From Powellomyces hirtus (lineage: Eukaryota > Chytridiomycota > Chytridiomycetes > Spizellomycetales > Powellomycetaceae), in NCBI GenBank assembly GCA_025526995.1, contig JAHLKG010000011.1, positions 806,001 to 870,000 of the forward strand: a DNA stretch of 64,000 nt, read 5' to 3'. The notes below the pieces were generated by a model. That model had not been told where the DNA came from, did no database searches, and worked only from the letters and a program-made list of their open reading frames with translations. Shown in pieces: positions 1 to 13,835 of the stretch. Every line of letters starts with the position of its first letter. Position 1 is the first letter of the stretch. The translations under genes were made by a program, and so were the position numbers.

Positions 1-822
1 CCGAAGCGCAGCCTTTCCTCACTCCTGCTCCACCCCCTGCGGGATGGCCGCCAGCTCCCATCACCCCTCCCCCTGCGCCACACCGACCGTCTTGCCAATA
101 TGAGTTCTTTGCCATTGTGAATAACCCTCCCCGCGGCTACCACGCGACTGGCAGCACCGGTCAATTGCTCATGCCCCCGCGCTCTGTTAACATTGGCCAG
201 TCTATCCGTGACATTGCGGAAGTGTGGAAATCCTTGGCGTATCTTAGCAAATTTGGCGTCTCACTTTGGGCTCACCAACCTTGCCAGGGCACGAATGAAG
301 TCCCATAAACAGCCCAAGCGTAACTCCAGCTCGGTCAGCTCAGCAGAGAACAGCCCACAACGAGGCCGGAAAGCTATTTTCTTCGAGCACAAAGCCCGCG
401 GTGTCTTACATTTGGCGTATGACGGCGACCTTCGTCCGTGGGAAATTATGCCCTTGCATGTGCCATTGAGGGTCCCGCTCATAGATGTTGAAAATCTGCG
501 TGATCGTGTCCTAAGCGCATCCACGGATTCATTCCCCGATTCCGGTGCCCGTGACGAACCTTCGTAAATCGCGGGGCCGAAAAGCTGTGGACGAAGGCAT
601 TGACCCGCAATCGCGTTGAAGTGTAATCTGTAGCGGCCACAACACTCAGTAAGTATCTGATGCACGAGAGACAACAAAAAGGCAAGTTCATGACGAACCT
701 GTGGAAGGTCACAGTCTGCATTGGGTGGAGGAGCAAAATGTTCCGTCGCGTTTCACAAGTTGGACAAGATATATAGCATCGTCATAGGATCACTTTCCAT
801 CAATTCTTTCTTCGCGCCCTTC

Positions 823-1144
823 AATTCTTTCCTCACAACCATCGGCTGCTATTGCCCAGATTTCAGTTGATTCTTCTTCGTCCTCTTCGGGAATTCATCA
901 TCCCCATTAAATCCTTCCTCTTCATCAAATTCCAACTTGGAAACAATAATCCCAGTCCACTCCGGCGCCGTGGAAGCTAAAGTAATTCTTTCCTCACAAC
1001 CATCGGCTGCTATTGCCCAGATTTCAGTTGATTCTTCTTCGTCCTCTTCGGGAATTCATCATCCCCATTAAATCCTTCCTCTTCATCAAATTCCAACTTG
1101 GAAACAATAATCCCAGTCCACTCCGGCGCCGTGGAAGCTAAAGT
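823..1144. repeat. Perfect 161-bp tandem duplication
   Basis: Positions 823-983 and 984-1144 read as identical 161-base units placed head to tail; the sequence diverges immediately outside. Identity over the whole unit means the duplication is very young or is an assembly artefact. 161 is not a multiple of three, so any frame crossing it would be shifted. Confidence 0.9.
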
Positions 1145-1209
1145 ACACATCAAGGATGTAGCGATGATTCGAGGCCGCTTGGATGTCGCGGTCAAAAACG
1201 GGCTGACCG

Positions 1210-1818
1210 TCAAAGTACACTGGTTGACATCCATGTTGGCATTGCTGCAGCTTCCGGATTGGGCCCCACCGTGGCTGTCTTTCGCCGCATTCGCATACGC
1301 GCTGTCAATCTCGCAGTGTGGCTGTAGACGGTGGCGGTCAGGTCTGTAGTGCCGAGGGGGAGCTCACTAAAAGCACCGAATCTCCAAAGTAAACTTCGGT
1401 CACGACCCAGTGAATGAACGTAGTGACGCAGATTTGCAGTGACTATTAATTCGAACATCATCCACTCAACCTGGGGTCTGCGCATATACCCCGCAATGTA
1501 GGCCACCGCTGCCGTCCTCTTCGCCGCCGACAACGCCTCCAGCAACTCTTGGATCAAATCCCACGTTACATTGTAGACCAGCTTGTCAAGCCCGTTATCT
1601 TGAAGTGCGTAGCGCATGATCAGACTGTCGACGCTGGTGACTACGTTATTCTCGCCATTGGATGGCTCGCAGAAGCGGGGGGGCACAACAAGGGGACGAG
1701 CTGTTCGCATTCTCTCGCAAAGTCTGGGTTTGAGATAAGGTAGATGATCCAGTGCATGGCGAGAGGTGGAAAAGCCGGGCGGTTTCCAGGGTCCAATGCA
1801 AACAGTTTGTTCTCTCAT
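1210..1818 (-). CDS. Doubtful open reading frame, unrecognised
   Basis: A 202-codon frame opens with ATG at 1818 on the minus strand. Its middle part (roughly residues 60-130) has a helical, protein-like composition, while the two ends look random. It overlaps another minus-strand frame at 1646-2245. No motif is recognisable, no clean intron joins it to other frames, and it sits in debris-like sequence. It may be a fragment of a lost gene or chance. Confidence 0.15.
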   Translation of the reverse strand: MREQTVCIGPWKPPGFSTSRHALDHLPYLKPRLCERMRTARPLVVPPRFCEPSNGENNVVTSVDSLIMRYALQDNGLDKLVYNVTWDLIQELLEALSAAKRTAAVAYIAGYMRRPQVEWMMFELIVTANLRHYVHSLGRDRSLLWRFGAFSELPLGTTDLTATVYSHTARLTARMRMRRKTATVGPNPEAAAMPTWMSTSVL

Positions 1819-4800
1819 TGCGCTCACCAGATGAGATCGTAAAACAGCCTGTTACGCTTGAAATGGGCCGTCGCAAACAAGGAGTAACCCGATGGACACG
1901 TGTGTGATCGCAACAAGCACCCGCCTGCGGTCGCCTTGGAAGCCGATAATTGCAGTCCCTTGTAGTGCGGACACCCGATATGAGAAAACGCTTTTGTTCG
2001 TCGGACTGGATGTCATTCCAGAATGGTTTGGGCGCCGACAGCGTTGCGCCCCTTTGGATGTGCCGCGCGTAGGGCACTGGCACAGAGACTTGACTCCCGG
2101 TTGCAGAGCACGGCATTGTTGGGAGTGTTGACGATGGTGGAACTTTGATGATTGGGAGAGACGAATTAAGTTCCTTCCACTTTTTATTCGTCCGCTGACC
2201 GGTACTCCGGGTGCGAAGCGATAAACGATTGACCAACGCTATCAACGTACGCCTGTGGAGGCGGCGCGGGGACGACGCGCGCTCTCTCCCACCCGGCAGC
2301 TTTTGATTGGAGCAATGACTGGACGAGAACCCGTTCTCGAGTAAAAAAGATCCAGATTTTTTGGTGCAACTGTTGCCACAAGCAAGTCTTGCAGATCATG
2401 AGTGGCTTTATTTTGTTCTTTGACGAAGATTTCACATTCATCGACAACCGCCAATATAACATTGTCGATGGAGATAGTCGTGGAAAATTCCGGTTGTCGT
2501 CGATACACACAAGCTCGAGAAGGAACTCGGGAGTGACTCCCCACATACTCCAGCCGCCTGGTCGATAAGGGGCGACACTGCGGCTACGCTGCAATATACT
2601 TGGTCTAACCGCCCTCCACCTGTCCAACCGGGTAACGGCAATGGTTGTCGGGGGAATTGGCCACCTAATCAATTTCAGCCTCGCTAAAGCCCTCGGACAT
2701 ATAGATCGATCAGCTGCTGAGGTCGGACGTCATCGGTACGTATCGTACATTGTCATGCGCCAGTTTGTTCCTGTATGCCAAAGGACGACACTATAATCTT
2801 CACGGACTGCCCAATCCCAGCATGTCGACCCAACCCGTCCCACGGTCGCCCCGACCGGGTTGGAATGGCCCCCGCATCTCCAGCCCTACATGTTTCCGCA
2901 CATGAACAAGATGGGGCGCAACTCCCTGGCCCCCAGCGAGATGGAATGCAAATCTCTCGGCCCCACCAAAACTACGAGCTCTGGCCCGGTGTAGCCTCGG
3001 TCGTCGTACCATGCGACCTCCTCTGCCGCCCTGAAGCACGTTCTGGTCAACAAAAATCAACGTATAATGGAATCGACGTCGGCGTATTGCAAACCACGCT
3101 TCGTGACCTCTGCAGGAATAGGCAAAGCTCATCTGAATCCTGAGGGTGGAACATACCTGGTCCGCCCAGGACCATTACAGAGCCAGCCAAGCTTCCTCTG
3201 CTAGCCTACAAACCGCGGCGTCACCCTCGCACGGCTCCACAGCGGAATTTAGAAGTGCGATGAGAAAAGCCACATGGCCCACCTCGCCGAGAAAATTAGC
3301 ACGGCCGATGCACCCGGTGCAAAAGCGGTTGACTTACCAAATTTTCGAGATTCCAAAACACTTTTTGCGAGGCTGAGGCGGGACCTTGGTATGGCATGAA
3401 GCTTTTCCTCTTGGGAGCCCCCGCCCCCTCCCCTTCCCCGGGATCATGGTCAAAGCGGATGAGGAGCCTACGCACAAGTTTTTGGAGCTGGCTTCCTAAA
3501 AGCCCTGGCTAATGTGATCGAGGAGGTAATGGTACGTACTGGTGCCGTGGTAACGTTACGTACGGTGCCGTGGCCGTCCATTCTGCCCAAGTAGCATTGC
3601 TGGTTCTAATCTTTAATGAAGACGAGAGGCCCCGAACTCGCGGCTGCGACAATTGCAATCACGAGACGGATTGTTACACCCTAAGTAGCCTGCCCATTCG
3701 AAGCCACGGACGTCCTCGACATCTCGAAAATGTTGGCAGAAGTCTGTCACCACGTACCTCGGAGATTCTTGGGAGACAGGCCCTGGGTCAAAGTCGCCGA
3801 CGAAATGTCAAGACCAATGATGAAGCCACACCCTAGGCTGTCATCGCGAGTGCTGAGGCGGTATCCTCAAAGTGGCACTTCGTTAAAAAAAATGAAGAAC
3901 CCCAACAGCACTCTTTGGCTCCTCCGTGAATGACTCGACTCCATATTCGCCGATAACGTTAACTAAATCCGGGTCGCATGAAAGGACACGGCCATCCCCT
4001 TCATAGCTCCTGACAGAATCACGGAAAACTTTCAGTTGCACCCACCGCGCAGCAACCGTTCTGGCGAAACGCTGATCTTTCCTCGATCGGCGAGTTTCTA
4101 CCAACTCGAGCTAGATAGATTAGGCTTTGGATTGTGAACGAGTAGTGGATGAGATGAGTTAGAGTGTCCACTATAGTTCGGAACAAAGGGTTTCCACGAA
4201 CAATTTGTCGTCTTAAAGCGGAATACTACTAAAAAAAACCCCTCACGTGACCAAGGATGCCAACCTACTTGGACAAGCGAATGTACGAACGACCAACGGG
4301 CCAGATTGATACCCGCCATGATGCAACTTTCAAACAACAATAGCTGTTATTGAGTACCAACAAATGTTGATGCATTGTCAGGTATCGATACTACTACTGC
4401 AGACGTGGATGGGGCATGATCACCTGGACTGTCTGCGTACGCTTATTGTGTGACCTACCACTGTGATCTAACACAACACCACGGTCTATGGAACCGCTAC
4501 GGCCAAAATGGGTCACAATGCAACGGACGTACCTGGCCTTGAGTTTGACACGGAACGGACGCGGAGGTCCCGGTGGATAAGGCGCGTGATTGCCGAGTAG
4601 CTCCCGATACCATTCGTTACATTGAAGCGTCACTGTCCAATAAATGGAAAGGGCAGGAGCTCTGACGTAAACGTTTCCACAACAAACCCGCATGACACAG
4701 ACAAATCTTGACAGGCGCAACATCACTGATCTTAAAAAGCAAACAGGGCAGCTGTGGCAACAGAAAACAATGGGAGCCAACCAGTGCGCTGTAGCGTCGC

Positions 4801-6745
4801 GAACAGGTTGACTGTTTGTGGAAGAAGGCGCTTCCCGACCTCTTCATTCACATCGATCGCACGAATGAGCAGCAATGGCATGCCAGGGCAATGACGCGCA
4901 AGCCAGGAATTGCTCACTGTGCTTCAGCCCCGAACCTATCGTCCAGCTTGCAGGGATAGCAATCCCAGCTTATTGCTCTGATAAGAGCTTGTTTCCCGAG
5001 AAAGTGGAGTGAAAACCAGAAACCCTATGTTCTCGACACAAGCCTTGTGCCGACCGAAGCCGTTGCCAACTTTGGTGCCTCCCTTGTTCATGACGAAAAG
5101 GTAGGCTTGGGCCGTCTACTAAAGGGCGCAGGGCTCCCGTTCCACACCTCGCGGATGCCAACATCATTTGGACACCACGAGAGGCAATGTATGATCATCT
5201 TTTTAAGAAAATCGAGTATCTCAAGCAAATCTTCATGAAGACTTCATCGAGTGCATCATTCAGCTTGTCACGACCAATTATATGTGATAGGCCGGGTTCA
5301 TCTCTGACGCTCCGCCAGCAATAAAGGATCTCTCGTTTTCATACCATTCAGCAACATCCTCACAACTACTCCCGTCATCGCACTCCTTGGTTTCTTCTTT
5401 TTTTTCCTTTCCGCGCTCTTTTGCCTCTTATCTGCAGAGATGTCTTGTTACTGTGGTCGCCCGGGACGGAGGATAGATGCTCTTAGATGACGGAAGGTCT
5501 CTTGGTTGAAACAACCCGATCAGGAATGGATCGCAGTTGCCACACCAGAACCGCGGCATTTTTACCGGGTGATCTGGATGTGGGACGAGCTTCTCAGCCG
5601 AACTACCGATAGGTTTTCGTCAAAATCGATAGAATTCCTTTGACGGAGCTGTTCCAAAAGGAATAGAAAGAAAGGACTGAATGTAATGCTCTCCGACTCT
5701 TCTTGAGCACGGCAACTCGGATGTAAGCCGCCTACGCGGTCAGGAAGACGTTCAAGACGTTCATGTTCCGCGTACCGGGTGTCATCTGCGGGATCCACTA
5801 CGTCTCTGATGCGTCCGACGACGAGGGAAATGAGGACAACGAAACGGAAGTCACTTCTGTGAAGAGAGCGAGTTGGCTCTTCCGACGAAGACTGCGATAA
5901 GAAAGTGGGCATCACGGGTGGAAGAGGAGTGACTTCTCTTATGACGATGTGCTCAAGAGTTCGAATCTCAAGATTCGGACGCTCAATGTATGGCCGCCCT
6001 TGTGCCCCTTTTCAACGGACCTGCATCTTGGCCTTGAAGCGCAGATGCGCAATACGTTTGCGGTAGAGGAAGGCCGCCGCTGTCTGTTACCATTAATCAG
6101 ACGGTTGTGGAGAACCTCCCGATGATGTCAGGAGACAACCCCGTATATGTTTGTCCTCGCTCTCGAGCATCCAACCGAGCGCTGGTATCTTTATTTCAAC
6201 AGACCAGGCGTCACGGTCGTGCCAATCCGCTGTATCGAAATCCGCATGATATGAAAGGGCACCCTGCGCATTCCAAGACAGTAGTCTCACACAGTGCCAT
6301 GTATGCAGCACTCTTCATTAGCAGCCCGTCGCCAGGGGCAATGGGGCGCACCGGTTCGCGGACCGGGCTCATAAATACCTTAAATACCTTCGGACAACGG
6401 CCTCTTCAGAGGCCTGGCGAGGCGGGTTTCGAGGCTCATGACCTCTTCGACATTCGGCCATGACGGGTTTTGACATTAGGCTCCAGTTATCGGCGGAGTT
6501 CCTTAAGTGAACCGGTGATGGCTGGCAAGCTCTCCCCATCGTGGCGCTTGCGCTGAGTCTTGTGGCCCAAGCGTTTCGGCTGTTCTACCTCCGCACGGCA
6601 TGCTATAGTGGTCTGCTGCTACAGGCCACGTATGGGCATCTGGAATGGGTCTTGCGAGATTTTCAGCGGTCCACTGCCTCGAATGCCTCGACCTCCTGAT
6701 CGCGGCCGACGATTGATTGGATTGCAAACGTAAAAAAACAGCATC

Positions 6746-7267
6746 GTGTGGCGTTTCTCGTTCTTGTGGTGGAATGATGGGATAGAGCGAGCCAATTCCA
6801 ATGAACACTCGCTGGTGCAATCCTGGGCACGCAACCCACTGATAGAAGCTCACTACGGTCGGCCAAACACACCTCGAGACTTGACCGGCGATCAGTTGAA
6901 GGTTGGTGGCATGCTGCACGAGCGAGCCCTGGTAAACATCACTACAGAGCCGCCCGGAACAGGCAAGACAGAGTTTATTGGGATCTGCCTGCGCTATCAC
7001 TTTGAGACAAAGATGCTTCTAAATGTTCTTATTGTGGCCCCATCGGAGATGATACTCTACCGTGACTGCGTGCTCACAACGGGTTCATGTTGGAGTGCAG
7101 CATTTACAATCTTTGTTTGGCTCCAAACGGCAGCCAGTGTCGCATGGCAAGATATCATGTACAGCGTCCCACGAGAAATGAGGAGCGGTTTCGCATGGGA
7201 ACCATGTGGAATGCCAAGAAACCAGTCTACTGGCTCAACATCTGACGACAAGTGTCTGTTCGACTAA
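6746..7267 (+). pseudogene. Relic of a superfamily-1-like helicase/ATPase
   Basis: The frame carries a Walker A motif of the PPGTGKT type at about 6950-6975, followed some 20 residues later by a hydrophobic strand ending VLIVAPSE. That pair resembles motifs I and Ia of UPF1/SEN1-like superfamily-1 helicases, which read PPGTGKT then a strand ending ApSN. The start would be a GTG, and the frame ends at 7267 with no helicase motif II, III or VI in the same frame. I could not place introns that restore a longer protein. It is best read as a fragment of a decayed helicase gene or mobile element; a chance Walker A match is possible but less likely given the correct spacing to the second strand. Confidence 0.35.
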
Positions 7268-7922
7268 CTGTCAAGGGAGACAATGTCAAGTCCCGGGAAG
7301 TAGAGTTGGTCGATCAAAAGGTCCATCAATTGCGGGAGTACGCAAAGTACCTCCCGCCTAAAGTTACAAACAAAGCAACCGTTGACTAGTAGTCACGAGG
7401 GACACCATGCGTCAAAATCTAGTTGCAACGGGAAACCACATCTTGCAACCCACCCCCACTCAGCAGAGCGAATGGCAGTGGATCAACTACCATGGAAATC
7501 GCTGTCCTGACTCGACCTGTTGAATGGTTAAACGGATGAGCGGCGGCAAGTCGAACTCTTTAGCAAGTGAGGTCGCAAGTTGGGCCTCCCGATCGCCACG
7601 AAGAAAATTCGCACAAAGGTGTAGCAGTATCGCTCGTTAGCACAAACAGGACGGGCTTCTCTTTGCCACCGGTACCGCCTATCATGCTTCGTTGTGCCTG
7701 GCGCTGCCAGATAGGCAAACTGCACGCCTTATTGGCAACTCCTTAATCAAACAGTCGCCCACAGCTGCTTTGGTACAAATCACCGAGCTCTGGCGAGATG
7801 GCGGGGTGCGCGTGCTTGTCACCAGGCGTTTTGTCCGCCAGGTAAGAATTTTCTGGTATTAATCACTATACTATTTTGGTAGTACCATCCCGGTTTCCTC
7901 GCTCGCCCGGCTCCGGCTCCTA

Positions 7923-7936
7923 CCCCCCCCCCCCCC
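7923..7936. repeat. Poly-C run of 14
   Basis: An uninterrupted run of 14 C. It is one of five G/C homopolymers of 13 or more bases in the window; all lie outside coding exons. Confidence 0.95.
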
Positions 7937-10900
7937 GCACGCAACCTACACCTTGGCGCAAGTTTTCTTCGTGGCTATCTGGGGTGAGACAAGAACGGAC
8001 AGCCTTTGCGGGCTTCTGAACCTTGCGGCAATGCACGCTCGCCGACGCGGTTGTAGCCAAGGTCAAGCCCGACTCTCCCGCCCGTGCCGCCGCCGAGTCA
8101 CAACCGCAAAAGACGTCATCACAAAAGAAAAGCAAGCATTGCAAAAAGCCCGCCGATCGGCTATAATTAAAAGCCATAAAGGCAAACTTGCGTGACGACG
8201 AAAAACGTGCCACAACTTAAAAAGCCCGCGCTCATTGATGCCGCAAATCTGCACATGCGTCTTCACTATGCGACAGACAAGGCAAAGGGATATTCAAGAA
8301 GCACTGGAGATTTTATCGCTTGCGCAAAATGCGGTAACACCTACATCTTCGACCTCTCCTTCTGGGATTTTGGAACGGAAGCCGTGAACGGTTGCACTTC
8401 CAAGCAGTGGACAAGGGCGGACAGCAACCGAAATGCTAAAAGTAGCTTATGTAGACTCATTAACAACAACACCGTCGCTTGGATTTGCCAACAGGAAGTC
8501 GTTGCCCTACTCAGGCAAGGTCCGAGTTTGTTGCCATACTTCTTGGACATTTCCGGTGAGGCGGGATGGTCTCCAACAGTAGCGACAATCAGCAATGCAT
8601 CATACACAATTCTGCTCAGTGCCTTATTATACGGATGATTCACTTGGGCCGGATCGTGATAGACATAAACCGGCGTCGGCCTGGGTACAGGATGTACTGG
8701 TATAGTTGGAGGCGGCGGGAATTTTGACCCTATGGTACCTTAACTTTAGAGACACCGCATGTTGGGGGGCTTTCGCTCTCTTTCTTGTTATCGGGATGAA
8801 CCTTGCGTTTGCTTGCAGAGGTAGGAGTAGCGACGACCTAAGACCGCCTGACCCCATGTCAATCCCCTTTGATGTTGCACATTGCGCATGGATAGCGAGA
8901 GGAAGTGGCCCCCAGCACTCTCAAAGTGCATGACAGCTCTGGAGCACGGCAAGGAACTCGTCGTAGAACTACTATTGAGAACGCCGCATTGGTGCTTCAG
9001 GAACAGAGGGACGGTCATATGCGGGACTTCAAATTGGCGAGAATAAAGCCCTGCGTGATAGTATTGATCCCCTTCAGGAAGTGATGTCCTTTCCAAAGCG
9101 TCGTCCGGCGGCGGGTGCAGCCAAAGAAGCAGTGAATGGATGGCCAGCCAGATGACTGCGGGCGGGGCCGGACCATTGGGGGCGTTCCAACTTCTCACAT
9201 TCGCCTCCATAAGAAGCCCCGTTTTACCTTGTCGCGCACATCGATGATCAGATCTGCTCTGAGCATTGGCCATGGGTTCCGACCTGATTTCGTTTGCTGA
9301 AATTGCTCCGTCACACCTGACGCAACTCCGGCCCAAGGACTTTAGTGTCCGAGTTTGGACGATAGTCATCTCTTGTCGGCCGGTCGACACAGGCCGATGA
9401 GTGCTTTGTCCTTGGCCCGAGGTAGACCTCCGAAGCAGATCCCATATCCATCTCCTTTAGCTTAATCGGCCGCGGTATCGCGCGGATTCAACAGACTTAA
9501 CAAACATTTTGCTGCTGCCTTTGCCAGGGATCTTGGCGGCGCTTGTCGACCAGTAGGTCCAAGTCGATTGTTAATTTTGAAAACCTCGATTTTGCGCCAA
9601 AGTTAGACTGCCGTTGCACATCCGGTGGGTGCACTTTTTTGAAACAGCAATGTACTCTTTCAAAGATTGCCGTTCGTTTCCTTAAGCTTGATGGGATGTG
9701 TGGTGCGGGGACGCGATGAATGGCTTTGTGAGCATGGGGCGAAAGCATTCGGAAGGCATGATAGAGCGACGGGGCATTCGTCCGTGATTAGGTGGCAGTC
9801 GGAGCGGTGGGATTTTTGTCAGTGTGAACCATGTCGCTAAGCTTCGTTCGCGCGTCTTGGCGTGCAGAGAAAATTCCTCGTCCTGGTCCTCTTCGTGGGT
9901 TGAAAACATGCTAAATGCTTGGGCCCTTCAGCAACGCAGAATTTGGTCCGGATCGTCCGTGGGCAGGCGTGAGTTACAGAATGTAAGGTTGTTGACCACG
10001 GATTGCATGTCGGCGGTTTCATGCAGCGAAAGTCGAAGAGTAGAGAGGTTGACAGTGATACTAGTGAGATTCATGGTCTCCGTCAGATAAACGCCAGAGC
10101 CTCGAACGTGACATCGTCGCCGTTGACGACATGTTCGAACCGAAACTCGTCCACTTGACCCCAATTTGGCCGGGTGAAGTCGGAGACATTGCTGGTGTAG
10201 GTTGTAATAGTCCGCCTTCGGCATTACAAAATCCAAAACGTCTATGAAGGAGGGGCAAATCAGTTGTTTGTTATCAGGTACTTTCAAATAGTTGCATTGT
10301 AATTCCCGTCATCGCTGCTATCCACTCGCCTGCACGTAGCCCGACAAGTTTTGAACGATGCGGGTGAACGTGGCTTTGGGGTTTATTAGAGCAGCTTGGG
10401 ATGTTCGTATTGTCCGCCAATCAAGCATTCTGGTTGATATTGTCCAAATGCTCCGCACCAACGGGTAGAATTCTGTTTAAGCAGTCCCGCTCCGCGGTTT
10501 CCAATATCTCATCCAGATGAATTGCGACCGGTTCCGGGTTTTTTTTCGAACATGCCATGCAAGATCAGCGTGATCCTCTTTCTTGCCTGAGTCGCAGTAC
10601 AGTGCCTGAAGTTCCTGGGTGGTGGTAACCCGCAGGGGTATGGTTGGTAGTACTGCTTGATGCTCACGATCTCTCGCATCATCATGGACGAAGTCCAAGA
10701 ACTGCTGTCGGAGACAGACATGTTGCTTATAATGCCTTCCGACAATGCAAGATCACTCTCCCGTGAAGGCATTGTCTCTCGTGGTGGCAGAAAGAACAGG
10801 ATTTGATGAAAATCCGCCGCTAATGGATTATCGCGACCTGTTCAAAATATAAGGGAATTCGAACCCCAAAACCGCATCACCCGATACGCGGCACCTCCAA

Positions 10901-13835
10901 CAGGTCAAGACGTAACCGCAAGGTCTAAGGGTTAGGGTGTGGTGTTGGAGTGATTCGCGGAGAGAACAAGACATGTAGAGGCACTGCGAGCGTTCGGCAA
11001 GCTTACACCCGGCTTCCTCTCAACGCCATCCCTTCAATGCAACATCTGACTACTTCGAGTCAGTGTCAAAGTTACCCTCATTCCCATGTACTCCACAATC
11101 TCTTTCTACGTCTGTGACCATGGGTGGAAATGCCAACGATCATCCTACCCAGACGGCCTGAGTGAAGTTGCAGAAGGTGGTCAGCGATGCAGCCAACCAC
11201 TCCTAACAGGAGTTCAGAACATACTTGTACGCCAGTTCGCTCGGCGATATCGACGATGAGGTCGTGGGGAGTTTACAAAAAGATGTCATCCATAAGGACA
11301 AGATCCGAGGGAAACAACGGCGTATAAAAGCTTCCCTGCCTTTCCTTGTCACAGTTTTGGCAGGACATCGCCACGGCATCCACAGACTCGGGCTCACCCT
11401 ACTACCTGTCGTGTCGTACGTCATCGATTCAAGCCTGCAAAAGATCTATAACATAGGACAATCTTACGCTCGGTCACTTAACGGAACTGCGCGCCTCCTT
11501 TAGACTGGTGGTGCAGCGACGATCAAGCTTCAAGGACCTTCTCTGCAACATTTTTGCACCACCTCTCGAGCTCATCGCCCATCCGGCAAAATACGCCGAG
11601 CTCGCAGACTACCAGTACTACCTATGCCCTACTCTCCGTGAAGCTCCGAGCCCGCATCGATTCTATGAAACGCGCGCCCTGCGGCCCTTCTTCTATAAGG
11701 AACGATCGATACCTGGCCAGGGGCGCCCCGCCAGCGGAACAACGAAAGGAGTGGGTTGCGGGGCTGCTTTGGCCAGGAACCAAAGATCTTCAGGACATCA
11801 GCTGGATGCGAAAGAGAAAGAAATGCTGGCATTCGCATTACAGAATGCTGGAAGGCAAACGTGCGCCTTTTTTCATCAGCCTATGGCCGGATACTTGGTG
11901 TGGGAAGAGACCATTATCAAGCTGCCTGATCTCTACGCGGAATGTCACAAGCTACCTCCAAGTAACATCGGGCGAGATCATGACAATGACAGCGTTGCTG
12001 CAGAGATTGACGTACAAACTACTTCATCTTATCAAAGGTGAGGGTTTTGATTCTACTCGTATTTGTTGATAGACATATGTAATAGCAGTGACCGTGACAG
12101 TATGCACCTGGGCCTTAAGAGGGTCTCGACAACGTGACACCGTTCACTGTCATCCGCCCACTACCACGACTTATTCTACTCCTGCCACGGCGATACCCCC
12201 GCAATCACTGCGAGAACTGGATCCCCAGTGCAACTAGAACGTATGTGTGAGTTGAGGACAAGACCAGCCGCTGATCTCACTTTGCATCAATTTCAACAGC
12301 AAGGCTAAACGGAAACCTGGATGACCTAGAACGACATCGAAATATCCTTCTCGTTTTTTCCCACAAACCCAACCCCTTCTGATTGTCGCGCCGTTCCCTT
12401 GCAGCCGAATGTCCACCAATGGGCGGACTACAATCCCAATATGCTGCACAGCATGGCCAGCAGAGAGGAGGTGACTAATAACGAAGTGCACAAGGCGGGC
12501 CTAGAACCCAGTTGATGTTCGTGAAACGGTACGACAGTGGTACGACACCCCCAAAGATGTGGGCTGAATTAGCGGCGATGCAACTCTCTGTGTCAACGTC
12601 AATATGAGACTCCATGAGCCACCACTCTTCAGACACTCAGATGTCTTGCAGAGGCATTGCGATGAGGTGCTCCAAGGGTGTGTTTGACGAGGTGGTCGGC
12701 GAGGAGATATCGAATGTAGTGGAGTGGCTGAAGCAAAACGTGCAAGTGTACCATCCGATGCAGTCAGTGATGCAAGTGTGACTGGCCAGAGGATGTACTG
12801 CAGTTGCTTCTTAATCTGACGGTGCCAGGCACGAAACGCAGTTAACAAGCCTGGAACCCAGACTCAGAAACCAGGTAGTTCACTGGGGTTGGCGGGAGGA
12901 ACACCCCCTACTTCAGGCTTCTCAAGTGCGCGTTAAATTGCCCGGTACTTGAATGGTCAAGAACTGCAAGCCTTTCCACAAGCAATCCCGTGCGAGGAAA
13001 AGTTATCGTTTCCGTTCCAATCTAAATGAGCTTCAGGCGACTACTTCCCGAGTATCCCTCCCCGAGGAGGAGTGGGGCGAGTCAGACTACCAGCACTACC
13101 TACCGCTGTCGCCCACCCTGCAGCAAGACCTTCAGCTATTCATTGTCGAGACCATGCAACTCGTAAACCTTCGCCCAGGTCCATCCCAGGAGAGATATCG
13201 CGACTCTGCACGATAGCCCTTCAAGTTGCAGCTCGACGGTCCGATCAAATCGATGTGGTAATTCGCCAGCTCAACAAGAACTTCAACACCTTGTGGGTAC
13301 CCGCACACGCTAATTTGATCCGGCAGCAGCAAGGGCAGTAGCAGCCCATGTCGGTTTATGTAATATTCCGTTGAGTAGCTTCAGTGTTAGGTAGTCTCCT
13401 GTATCTTGTCGTCGAGAATTTCTGACACATTTTCGTGGCAATTGAGTGGTCAGAGCTTGCACGGAAGACTGATTTGAACGCCTATGAATATAAAGAATGT
13501 GTCCCGCGTCCCGACAGCATATTGACCAGGAGAAGGAGAGTATTTCTGGAAACACTGTGTTGGTTTGTAACGAGTCCGAAGATTTTTGCAGTTTGACTGA
13601 TGAGATATGAGTGAGAAAAAAAAATAACGCCGAAAAAGTTGGGAATAAACATAGCTTTCCACCCATACTGTACATGTTTTATCTTGGACAGGGCCAAAAA
13701 AAAAAAAAAAAGATAAAAAGCAAGTTGTCAGCAGGTACCGGTAGGGTACAACATTGCTGGAGACACGTTCCGGCCATCTCGCGAAGTGTACGAGCAACAT
13801 CATTTCCGTGTTTGCATTGCTTCCCCGGGACAGAG

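Larger units (their letters stand above)
1..13835. other. Gene-poor left arm with no intact recognisable gene
   Basis: I find no reading frame here that forms a complete protein of a family I know. Open frames are mostly under 200 codons, overlap on both strands, and lack clear exon structure. Exceptions listed separately are a 161-bp tandem duplication, a weak minus-strand frame at 1.2-1.8 kb and a helicase-like relic near 6.9 kb. Two frames at about 11.5-12.0 kb and 13.0-13.2 kb share a short Asp-Tyr-Gln-x-Tyr-Leu peptide, hinting at two decayed copies of one sequence. The composition is not strikingly AT-rich, so there is no obvious sign of RIP-type mutation. The region looks like old transposon or gene debris, possibly subtelomeric, but no telomere repeat array is present. 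Confidence 0.5.

Noticed and set aside
8192..8638. 148-codon plus-strand frame with a CxxC
   Set aside because: It starts at GTG, has no family motif and lies in the debris-like region.
10850..10880. tRNA B-box-like sequence (GGTTCGAATTCC on the minus strand)
   Set aside because: It has an extra base in the loop, and no acceptor or anticodon stem can be built around it.
10925..10940. Telomere-like GTTAGGG
   Set aside because: A single unit, not an array; it cannot mark a chromosome end.
13611..13835. Upstream extension of the ADP-ribosylglycohydrolase frame
   Set aside because: It contains a 16-A run and low-complexity sequence; the conserved domain starts just after ATG 13836.
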